64,000 bases of DNA, from positions 62,001 to 126,000 of the forward strand of contig NZ_CP108383.1 in NCBI RefSeq assembly GCF_035958815.1. The letters are read 5' to 3'. Below, piece by piece: positions 46,974 through 55,056 of the stretch. Every line of letters begins with the position of its first letter. Positions within the stretch are counted from its first letter, which is position 1. A program made the translations under genes and the position numbers. Source of the stretch: Nocardia sp. NBC_01327 (GTDB lineage Bacteria > Actinomycetota > Actinomycetes > Mycobacteriales > Mycobacteriaceae). The notes beneath the pieces were generated by a model that made no database searches, had not been told where the DNA came from, and worked only from the letters and a program-made list of their open reading frames with translations.

Positions 46974-47486
46974 CTACATGGCGCTGACTTGGCGGGCGTA
47001 GTTGATCTGGTGCATGACCATGGGGAAGGTTTGCTGGTCTTGGACCTGGATCATGGTGGAGTGGAAGCGGCCGGCGTTGTTCACTGTGACCTGGACGTAT
47101 CCGGCTATGACGCGCTCTTTGATCAGCAGGAAGAAGAGGCCGATGAAGCAGACCGGGAAGAACAGGATGGCCAGTACTACCGCGTAGGCGGGGATTCGCT
47201 CCGTGGTCTGGGACATATCGGTGGCCGTCCAGGTGGCGCCGCGCAGGGGCAGGGTGCCCGAGGGGGTGACCACCGCACCCTCCATGACCGCGATATCACC
47301 GATCGCGACCAGGAAGCCGCCGTGCTGAGCACCCACCGGAGGATTCCAGACAGGTTGTGCGGCAGGCAATCCGGGCTGAACCACGGGCATTGCGCCGGGC
47401 GGACCGTACGGTCCGCCCGGACCGCCGGCGGGCGGCCCGGCCTGCGGTACACCGTTCCCCGGCCAGTTCAGATTCGGGTCAGTCAC
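46974..47486 (-). CDS. Pro/Gly-rich membrane protein
   Basis: 170 residues from a GTG with GGAGGGG 4 nt upstream. Residues 1-50 are Pro/Gly-rich (QAGPPAGGPGGPYGPPG), a frequent cytoplasmic tail in actinobacterial membrane proteins. Residues 58-95 form a soluble part (FLVAIGDIAVMEGAVVTPSG), and one long membrane segment follows at about 100-124 (AVVLAILFFPVCFIGLFFLLI). The last 45 residues form a beta-rich end (AGYVQVTVNNAGRFHSTMIQV). I recognise no named family. Single gene, terminator unknown. Confidence 0.78.
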   Translation of the reverse strand: MTDPNLNWPGNGVPQAGPPAGGPGGPYGPPGAMPVVQPGLPAAQPVWNPPVGAQHGGFLVAIGDIAVMEGAVVTPSGTLPLRGATWTATDMSQTTERIPAYAVVLAILFFPVCFIGLFFLLIKERVIAGYVQVTVNNAGRFHSTMIQVQDQQTFPMVMHQINYARQVSAM

Positions 47487-47619
47487 GTCGCCCCTCCCTA
47501 TTCAATGCGGGCCCCCGCTCGCATTGCTCCCGATGACCGCGGGATCGATTGGCGCTCAACGCGGTCGTGATCATTCTCGTCCCGAATCGCGGAATCCGCC
47601 GGGCGTTCGGCGAGCGAAA

Positions 47620-48180
47620 TCAGAAGAGGGTGGGTTCGCCGAAACCCGGGGTGCGCTCGATTTCGAGTAGTCGCTGTTTGGTGTCCAGGCCACCGGGAGC
47701 GGAGAACCCGTGCAGGGCGTGATCGGCGGCCAGCACGCGGTGGCACGGAATGATCAGGGGAATCGGGTTGCGGCCCAGGGATTGGCCTACGGCCTGGGCG
47801 CCGCCGGGCGCGCCGATGCGATGCGCGATATCGCCGTAACTCAGCGTGTGGCCGGGGTCGATGGCGCGGGCCACGGCGTACACGGCGCGGTCGAAATCGT
47901 TGAAAGGACTGGTATCCAGCGGGATCCAGTGCAGGTCGTCGAGGTCACCGGCCAGGTGGGCACGAATCTTCTCGATGACCGCGGCGATTTCGGGAGTGGG
48001 CTCGGCTTCCCGGACATCGAAGGTGCGGTGGCGGCGCAGGATATACGCGAGCGTGGCAGCGGGATCGGCCTCGGGGAGGGCGAAGCGCAGCACCCCCGCG
48101 GCGCTCCAGGCGAGGGCGCAAGTGCCGATCGCGGTGTCGAAGAGCGCCGCTGAGGCGAGCGGGCGGTCCGGATGCGACAT
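47620..48180 (-). CDS. ogt: Methylated-DNA-[protein]-cysteine S-methyltransferase
   Basis: 186 residues from the ATG at 48180. The active site is IPCHRVLAAD with the methyl-accepting Cys, preceded by the helix-turn-helix DNA-binding part SYGDIAHRIGAPGGAQAVGQSLGRNP (in two blocks). It removes methyl groups from O6-methylguanine by suicide transfer. The N-terminal 90 residues are the usual ribonuclease-like domain. Leaderless start possible: CACACT 6 nt before the ATG. A long perfect palindrome at 48219-48250 lies upstream. Confidence 0.93.
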   Translation of the reverse strand: MSHPDRPLASAALFDTAIGTCALAWSAAGVLRFALPEADPAATLAYILRRHRTFDVREAEPTPEIAAVIEKIRAHLAGDLDDLHWIPLDTSPFNDFDRAVYAVARAIDPGHTLSYGDIAHRIGAPGGAQAVGQSLGRNPIPLIIPCHRVLAADHALHGFSAPGGLDTKQRLLEIERTPGFGEPTLF

Positions 48181-48186
48181 AGAGCC

Positions 48187-48192
48187 AGTGTG
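48187..48192 (-). promoter_or_regulatory. ogt: Candidate -10 box of ogt
   Basis: CACACT on the minus strand ends 6 nt before the ATG at 48180. Confidence 0.35.
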
Positions 48193-48218
48193 CACCGAGG
48201 CACCGACAAGTCCAGTTA

Positions 48219-48250
48219 AATCAGTCCAGTTCTCTAGAACTGGACTGATT
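48219..48250. promoter_or_regulatory. 32-bp perfect palindrome upstream of ogt
   Basis: AATCAGTCCAGTTC (48219-48232) and its exact inverse (48237-48250) flank TCTA. A third AGTCCAGTT (48210-48218) lies next to it as a direct repeat. It overlaps the last codons and stop of the upstream small gene, so it may be its terminator, an ogt operator, or both. Confidence 0.6.
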
Positions 48251-48536
48251 CTCCACGGCACGGGATATTCGCGAGATCAGGGCGGGCCGGCGCACGGCGG
48301 CGCATACGGCGCACCGGACGTCCGGGTTCGAGGACATCCTGATGCGCGGCCGCCGCGGAGAGGTCGGAGTATTGCCGTGCCCCTTCATATTCCGCGACCG
48401 ACCAGTCTGACATCGGCGCATGCGGACGGTACCGCTCCAGCAGCACGCCCCAGCGCTCATCCGGCTTGGGAGCGAATCGGTAGACGATCCCGGCGAAAGC
48501 CGCGACTACCAGCAGGGAGGCGAGCATTGCGATCAT
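48234..48536 (-). CDS. Small single-pass membrane protein
   Basis: 100 residues from the ATG at 48536. One hydrophobic segment at residues 1-22 (MIAMLASLLVVAAFAGIVY) then a charged cytoplasmic or outer tail: FAPKPDERWGVLLERYRPHAP, SVAEYEGARQYSDLSAA, and a basic GRPVRRMRRRAPARPD. The stop codon lies inside the palindrome at 48219-48250. Divergent from the MocR gene across 61 bp. MocR regulators often control a neighbouring membrane protein, which fits, but the link is inference. No family recognised. Confidence 0.5.
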   Translation of the reverse strand: MIAMLASLLVVAAFAGIVYRFAPKPDERWGVLLERYRPHAPMSDWSVAEYEGARQYSDLSAAAAHQDVLEPGRPVRRMRRRAPARPDLANIPCRGESVQF

Positions 48537-48561
48537 CACCCCATAGTGGTCCGGTCTGGAC

Positions 48562-48592
48562 TTGAAGAAAATATCCAGTACCCGGATACTGG
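48562..48592 (+). promoter_or_regulatory. MocR promoter with overlapping operator candidate
   Basis: TTGAAG (48562-48567), 17 bp, GATACT (48585-48590), then 7 nt to the ATG at 48598. CCAGTA-CCCGGA-TACTGG (48575-48592) is a perfect inverted repeat covering the -10, suited to autoregulation. Confidence 0.55.
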
Positions 48593-48597
48593 CCTTT

Positions 48598-50097
48598 ATG
48601 GCGATACGAGTGATCGGCGCGGCCAGCCTTACCCGCGACCTGGGCCGGTGGCGGCACGACGAACCCGGCGCCGCCCCGGCCGCCGACAGCAGCAGGCGCA
48701 CGACCCGGCCCGCCTATGTCGCACTGGCCGAGAGCGTCCGGCTGCTCATCCACGACGGGCGCGCGCCACTGGGCGTGGCACTGCCCAGCGAACGCGATCT
48801 GGCCACCAGCCTGCGCGTCAGCCGCACCACCGTCACCTCCGCGTACTCACTGCTGCGCGAGCACGGTTATCTGATCAGCAGGCAGGGTTCGCGCAGTACG
48901 GTGGCGCTGCCGCCGACGGTGGTGCACGACGGCACCAAACCGGCGCGCAGCCTGCTCGCCATGATGGCGCAGCCGGAGCTGCCGACCATCGATATGACGT
49001 ACGCCGCCATGTCTGCCCCAGTGGAGATGATGGATGCGTACACCACTGCGCTGCAAGGACTTCCGACGTATCTCGGAACTCACGGCATGGACCCGGTCGG
49101 CATGCTCATGCTGCGTGAGGCGCTGGCCCGGCGGTACACCGAGCGCGGGCTGCCCACCGATCCCGATCAGATCCTGGTCACCCTCGGCGCGCAGCACGGA
49201 TTGCGACTACTGCTGAATGTGCTCACCACTCCGGCCGAGCGGGTGCTCATCGATCACCCCAGCTATCCCAATGCCATCGAGGCCATTCGCGATGTGGGCG
49301 CCCGCCCGGTGCCGGTGCCGCTGCGCCCGGACGGCTGGGATCTGGACGGAATCCGCAGTGCCGCAAGGCAAACCGCGGCGAGCATCGCGTACCTGGTGCC
49401 GGATTACCACAATCCCACCGGACTGCTGCTGTCCGCCGAGGGCCGCGCCGAGCTGGCGGCCATCGCCCGCGAAACCCGTATGACGGTGATCGTCGACGAA
49501 TCGATGGTGGATCTGCACCTCACCGATGACGAAATCATGCCTCCGGTAGCGGCATTCGCGCGCGGCTCGGAGATCGTGACCATCGGCTCGGCCTCGAAGT
49601 CCTTCTGGGGCGGCCTGCGCGTCGGCTGGGTCCGCGCCAACCAATCCCTCATCACCAAACTGCTGGGCACCCGCTCCACCATGGACCTCGGCACACCCGT
49701 GATGGACCAGCTGGCCACGGTCCACCTGCTTCAGCACGCCGACGAAATCCTCACCGTCCGAAGGCAACAGCTCCGCTCCCGCCGCGCAGCCCTCCTCGAC
49801 GCCCTGGCCGAGGACCTCCCCGACTGGCGCGTCTCCCCCGGCGCCGGGGGCATGTCCCTCTGGGCCCAACTCCCTGCCCCCGTCTCCACCGCCCTGGCCG
49901 CCACCGCCCCGAACCACGGCGTCCTGCTCGCCGCCGGCCCTCGCTTCGGCGTCCAAGGCGCCTTCGAACGCTTCCTCCGCCTCCCCTTCACCCACGAGGA
50001 AACCGACATCCGAATCGGCGTGAAATGCCTAGCGGCCGCCTACAACTCCCTCACCCCCCACGCCGTCGAGCCGCTGACGCCGCTGACCTGCTACTGA
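48598..50097 (+). CDS. MocR-type GntR regulator with aminotransferase domain
   Basis: 499 residues from the ATG at 48598; a start 12 codons earlier would cover the promoter itself. The N-terminal GntR winged helix is at residues 40-105 (RPAYVALAESVRLLIHDGR, ALPSERDLATSLRVSRTTVTSAY). The rest is a fold-type I PLP domain: SYPNAIEAIRDVGAR, VPDYHNPTGLLLS and the PLP lysine in IGSASKSFWGGLRVGW. MocR proteins sense PLP or amino-containing ligands and usually control divergent or adjacent genes. Transcribed alone; terminator at 50248-50281. Confidence 0.92.
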   Translation: MAIRVIGAASLTRDLGRWRHDEPGAAPAADSSRRTTRPAYVALAESVRLLIHDGRAPLGVALPSERDLATSLRVSRTTVTSAYSLLREHGYLISRQGSRSTVALPPTVVHDGTKPARSLLAMMAQPELPTIDMTYAAMSAPVEMMDAYTTALQGLPTYLGTHGMDPVGMLMLREALARRYTERGLPTDPDQILVTLGAQHGLRLLLNVLTTPAERVLIDHPSYPNAIEAIRDVGARPVPVPLRPDGWDLDGIRSAARQTAASIAYLVPDYHNPTGLLLSAEGRAELAAIARETRMTVIVDESMVDLHLTDDEIMPPVAAFARGSEIVTIGSASKSFWGGLRVGWVRANQSLITKLLGTRSTMDLGTPVMDQLATVHLLQHADEILTVRRQQLRSRRAALLDALAEDLPDWRVSPGAGGMSLWAQLPAPVSTALAATAPNHGVLLAAGPRFGVQGAFERFLRLPFTHEETDIRIGVKCLAAAYNSLTPHAVEPLTPLTCY

Positions 50098-50247
50098 CCG
50101 ACTGCCGATCGCACCACACAGCCCGCGCACCGGCCGAACAGCCCATGTAGCGGCTGCTCGACAGCGACGCGCGCTGTTCGATAGGGGTGCGGCGCCATCG
50201 GGGGACGGCTCGCGAAGGCCGGTCTGGAGTGCTCGGCCTGAAATGCC

Positions 50248-50281
50248 TCGCCCCCGCTGCGTATTCAGGCAGCGGGGGCGA
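50248..50281. terminator. Bidirectional hairpin terminator
   Basis: TCGCCCCCGCTGC (50248-50260) and its exact inverse (50269-50281) flank an 8-nt loop, between the convergent MocR and purA genes. Bases 50098-50247 hold nothing else I recognise. Confidence 0.82.
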
Positions 50282-50314
50282 AAGTCATTCAGGGAGAAGT
50301 GATCTCCGCGAGAT

Positions 50315-51811
<1,497 letters not shown>

Positions 51812-51902
51812 CTATGGTGGCACGGGTAGCCGGACCGGCAGGGGGTCCGCGAGAACGCAGCGAGGCGATGGTGTTGTCAGGTCAGAGGAGGGTGTACGGC
51901 AG

Positions 51903-52562
51903 TTGAGTACCCATGTTCTCCGCTGCGACGGCGCACCGGTACCGATCGCTCTCGCTTCCCTCCCCCTCACCCAGACTTCGGCGATTCCGGACACCACGGT
52001 GCTGGACGAGCTGCTGCCCGTCATGGCCGCCGACAGTCTCCCCCGCCTGATCGTGCTCGGTGAGGACGCCGGCCTGGCCGCGGTGCTGACCCACCTGATG
52101 CGCACCGAGCGGCTCGGCGTCGAGATCGGTTACGTGCCCGTCGACCGCACCTACGGCTCCCGCGCCTACGAGACCGGCACCGGCAGCGCCGCCGCCAAAC
52201 GCGCGCTCGACGGCAAGCCGCAGGAAACCCCGCTGATTCGCGATGACACCGGCAAGGTGCTCATCGGCCGCGCCACCCTCGTCGGCGAGGACGGCGGCAA
52301 GCTCGAAGGCGAGGCGTACGTGGACGACACGCGGCTCTTCACCGGAAAAGTCACCGCTCTGCTGGTCTCCCCCACACTGGAGCTGCCCGGCCTGCACGCG
52401 AGCGTGCACCGCGGATTGCGGAAGAAGCGCTGGGTGGAAGGCCGGGCCATGCAGCTCGGCACCCGCGGCGCCATCGTCACCCGCGACGGCATCACCACCG
52501 ATAAGCCGGTGCGGCGCTCCACTTTCTACCGGCATCACGAACCGTGGTTGCTGGTCCGCTGA
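51903..52562 (+). CDS. Conserved actinobacterial protein (Rv0358-like)
   Basis: 219 residues from a TTG with GAGGAGGG about 10 nt upstream. Begins MSTHVLRCDGAPVPIALASL. It has RLIVLGEDAGLAAVLTHLMR, EIGYVPVDRTYGSRAYETGTG and KVLIGRATLVGEDGGKLEGEAYVDD. The ending GITTDKPVRRSTFYRHHEPWLLVR (in two pieces) is basic. Length and place between purA and the M50 protease match Rv0358 of M. tuberculosis as remembered. The first segment resembles the N-terminal part of diacylglycerol-kinase-like proteins only faintly, so no function is assigned. Confidence 0.8.
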   Translation: MSTHVLRCDGAPVPIALASLPLTQTSAIPDTTVLDELLPVMAADSLPRLIVLGEDAGLAAVLTHLMRTERLGVEIGYVPVDRTYGSRAYETGTGSAAAKRALDGKPQETPLIRDDTGKVLIGRATLVGEDGGKLEGEAYVDDTRLFTGKVTALLVSPTLELPGLHASVHRGLRKKRWVEGRAMQLGTRGAIVTRDGITTDKPVRRSTFYRHHEPWLLVR

Positions 52563-52605
52563 TCCGCTCCCGGTGGCGCACCGGGGTTCTCATACAAGGA
52601 GTCCG

Positions 52606-53388
52606 ATGAGCTCTCCCCGCGCGCTCGGCCGAACCCCGGGGGCCGTGCGGCCGAGCCCGATTTTCCTGCTGGTCATCGCGATTGCCGTGGCAGGCGGCGT
52701 GGTCGCGTGGATCTCCGATCTGCTGTCGCGCCAAGCGCAGTTCGGCGTTTTCGTCATGGTGGTGGCGGGCTGGATCGTCTCGCTCTGCCTGCACGAGTTC
52801 GCGCACGCGTATGTGGCGTGGCGGGCCGGGGACCGGGATGTGGAACTGCGCGGGTACCTCACGCTGAATCCGCTGAAATACAGTCATCCGCTGCTGTCGA
52901 TCGGGCTGCCGATCCTGTTCATCGCCATCGGCGGGTTCGCGCTGCCCGGTGGTGCGGTGTACGTGAATTCGGGGGCCTTCAACGCCCGGACACAGCGGAC
53001 CGTGAGCGGTGCGGGTCCGGCGGTCAATGCCGCGTGCGCGATCGTGCTGCTGATCATCGTGCGGCTCTGGGGCAGTTCGTCTTCCCATCCCGCGTTCTGG
53101 TTCGGGCTGAGTTACCTTGCGTTCCTGCAGATCATGGCGACCGTGCTGAATCTGATCCCGGTGCCGGGAACGGACGGGTACGGGATTCTGGAGCCGTCGC
53201 TGAGCTATGAGACGCGGCGGTCCATGGATCAGATCAAGCCGTACGGACTCTTGATCCTGATCGCGCTGCTGTTCGTGCCGCAGATCAATATCGCGTTCTT
53301 CGACGGCATTCGCGCGCTGTTCGGCCTGTCGGGCGTGCCGTCGATCTGGTCCAGCTGGGGCGGATCGCTGACGCGCTTCTGGACCTAA
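52606..53388 (+). CDS. Site-2-type M50 membrane metalloprotease
   Basis: 260 residues with about six membrane segments. The zinc motif is LCLHEFAHAYVAW (HExxH) inside the second membrane helix, and the third ligand is in NLIPVPGTDGYGIL (Asp). The sequence is the Rv0359-like, Bacillus SpoIVFB-related small class without PDZ domain. Such proteases cut transmembrane substrates such as anti-sigma factors; the target is unknown. ATG start with AGGAG upstream, 43 bp after the previous gene, probably same operon. Confidence 0.92.
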   Translation: MSSPRALGRTPGAVRPSPIFLLVIAIAVAGGVVAWISDLLSRQAQFGVFVMVVAGWIVSLCLHEFAHAYVAWRAGDRDVELRGYLTLNPLKYSHPLLSIGLPILFIAIGGFALPGGAVYVNSGAFNARTQRTVSGAGPAVNAACAIVLLIIVRLWGSSSSHPAFWFGLSYLAFLQIMATVLNLIPVPGTDGYGILEPSLSYETRRSMDQIKPYGLLILIALLFVPQINIAFFDGIRALFGLSGVPSIWSSWGGSLTRFWT

Positions 53389-54488
53389 TCGATCGGCGTC
53401 ACATAGGGATTCGGCACGGTCGGCGGCAGCAGCGCGATGGAGGAGAGCCGGCGCATACCGCACACCTGCATGAGATCGACCAGGATCGAACGGGTCTGCG
53501 CGAACACCACGTGCGCGGAAATGCCCGCGCCCTCGACCATATCCTTGGTGGCGCCCTTGGCGACCGAACGCAGGACGCGGGTGGCCTCCGCGGCATCGGG
53601 TTGTTCGCCGGGATCGGCGAGCACCATTTCGCGGACCACGTCCACGGCTTTCCCGAGCTGCTCCACCTCGAGGGTCAGGCTCGGGTTGAGGACTTCGTCG
53701 TCACGCACGAGAGACAGTGCGCGGCGGAGCAATACGCGGGTATTGCGGACGGCATTGTCGATCGGATCCGCGGTGTCTTGAATGCGCTCCAGGCGGGCGC
53801 GCGAATTCCAGTACAGCGGTGAGATTCTGCTGATCTCCCGGCCGCCGGCGAGAGTGCTGCGCAGGGTGTCGAGGCGAGTCTGGGTGCCGCGCACCGCCTC
53901 CAGCGCCGCTTTGATCTTGTCGGCGTCGTGCTCCAGCAGTCCGTCCGCGGCATCGGTGAGCGCCTTGCCCATGACACCGAGGATGTCGGCCGCCTGCTGC
54001 CTGGCCCGGCGCACCGGATGCAGTGGAATCGCCGCCACCACCACGATGCCGACCATGCCGCCGACCAGGGCGTCCACAATGCGGAAATGCGATGCCCCGC
54101 TGTGCGGCGGAATCAGAGTGGCCACCAGCACCGCCGAGGACGCCGCCTGCATGGTGATGACCGGACCGCCGTCCAGGAACACCGCCGCGCACATGGCGAA
54201 GATCACCAGCAGTGAGATCTGCCAGACGCCGGTGCCGAAGTAGGAGACGAACAGGTCGCCGATGCCGATGCCGACGGACACACCGGCGATCAACTCGACC
54301 GCCCGGCGCAGGCGCGCACCGAACGACACACCGATCGAGATCATGGCGGCCATGGGCGCGAAAAACGGCTGTGGGTGACCGATTACCTTATGTGCGATGA
54401 ACCAGGCCAGGCCCGCCCCGACGGCGCACTGCACGATCGGCAGCAAGGAGAGGCGAACCCTGGCGGCAGCGGTGCGCATGCGTGCCAC
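53385..54488 (-). CDS. FUSC/aromatic-acid-exporter-like membrane protein
   Basis: 367 residues from the GTG at 54488 (AAGGA 7 nt upstream); ATG at 54479 and TTG at 54536 are alternatives. The N-terminal 140 residues hold five or six membrane segments (SLLPIVQCAVGAGLAWFIA, FFAPMAAMISIGVSFGARLRR, GIGIGDLFVSYFGTG, VAAIPLHPVRRAR), as in FUSC proteins. The C-terminal half is a helical cytoplasmic domain. Possible role is efflux of small organic acids. It overlaps the protease end by 4 bp and follows the DUF3151 gene. Confidence 0.82.
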   Translation of the reverse strand: MARMRTAAARVRLSLLPIVQCAVGAGLAWFIAHKVIGHPQPFFAPMAAMISIGVSFGARLRRAVELIAGVSVGIGIGDLFVSYFGTGVWQISLLVIFAMCAAVFLDGGPVITMQAASSAVLVATLIPPHSGASHFRIVDALVGGMVGIVVVAAIPLHPVRRARQQAADILGVMGKALTDAADGLLEHDADKIKAALEAVRGTQTRLDTLRSTLAGGREISRISPLYWNSRARLERIQDTADPIDNAVRNTRVLLRRALSLVRDDEVLNPSLTLEVEQLGKAVDVVREMVLADPGEQPDAAEATRVLRSVAKGATKDMVEGAGISAHVVFAQTRSILVDLMQVCGMRRLSSIALLPPTVPNPYVTPID

Positions 54489-54540
54489 GCCGCTGTCCTT
54501 GGCGGCGTCGAAGGTGGTGCCCAGGCCACTGGTCAAAGTG

Positions 54541-54975
54541 TCAGTCGAGCCCGAGTTCGCCCGCGGCGCGCGGGTCGCAATCCTCGAGCAGGTCCAGGCA
54601 GCGGGCGTATTCGTCGTTCTCGCCGATGGTGCGGGCCGCCTTGGCCAGCACCGCGACGGCCCGCAGGAAACCCTGGTTGGGCTCGTGGCTCCACGGCACC
54701 GGGCCGAAGCCCTTCCAGCCATTGCGGCGCAACAGGTCCAGGCCGCGGTGGTAGCCGGTGCGGGCGAAGGCGTAGGCCGCCAGCGTGTCGGCGTTCACCT
54801 CACCGGCGCCGGCGATGAGAGCGGCCTCGGCGAGGTACGCCCAGGCGATGGAGGCCGTCGGATGCGCGGCTGCGACCAGCACCGCATCCTGATTCTCCAG
54901 CAGCGCTTCCTCCGCTTCCGAGTTTTCCGGGAGGAGTACCGGTTGCGGTCCGAGCAGATCACCGAAGGACGTCAT
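54541..54975 (-). CDS. DUF3151 family protein (Rv0360c-like)
   Basis: 144 residues from the ATG at 54975 (MTSFGDLLGPQPVLL); an ATG three codons earlier is possible. Motifs: AHPTASIAWAYLAEAALIA, AYAFARTGYHRGLDLLRRNGW, GPVPWSHEPNQGFLRAV and YARCLDLLEDCDP. A conserved cytoplasmic actinobacterial family of unknown function, with helical repeat character. Place beside the Rv0361-like gene is conserved. Confidence 0.92.
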   Translation of the reverse strand: MTSFGDLLGPQPVLLPENSEAEEALLENQDAVLVAAAHPTASIAWAYLAEAALIAGAGEVNADTLAAYAFARTGYHRGLDLLRRNGWKGFGPVPWSHEPNQGFLRAVAVLAKAARTIGENDEYARCLDLLEDCDPRAAGELGLD

Positions 54976-55056
54976 GCCGATCATTCTGCACCGACCATCG
55001 AAATGCTCAGTAGGCTGACCGTCGAATCACAGTTCCGCCGAAGCGAGGGGTAGCGC

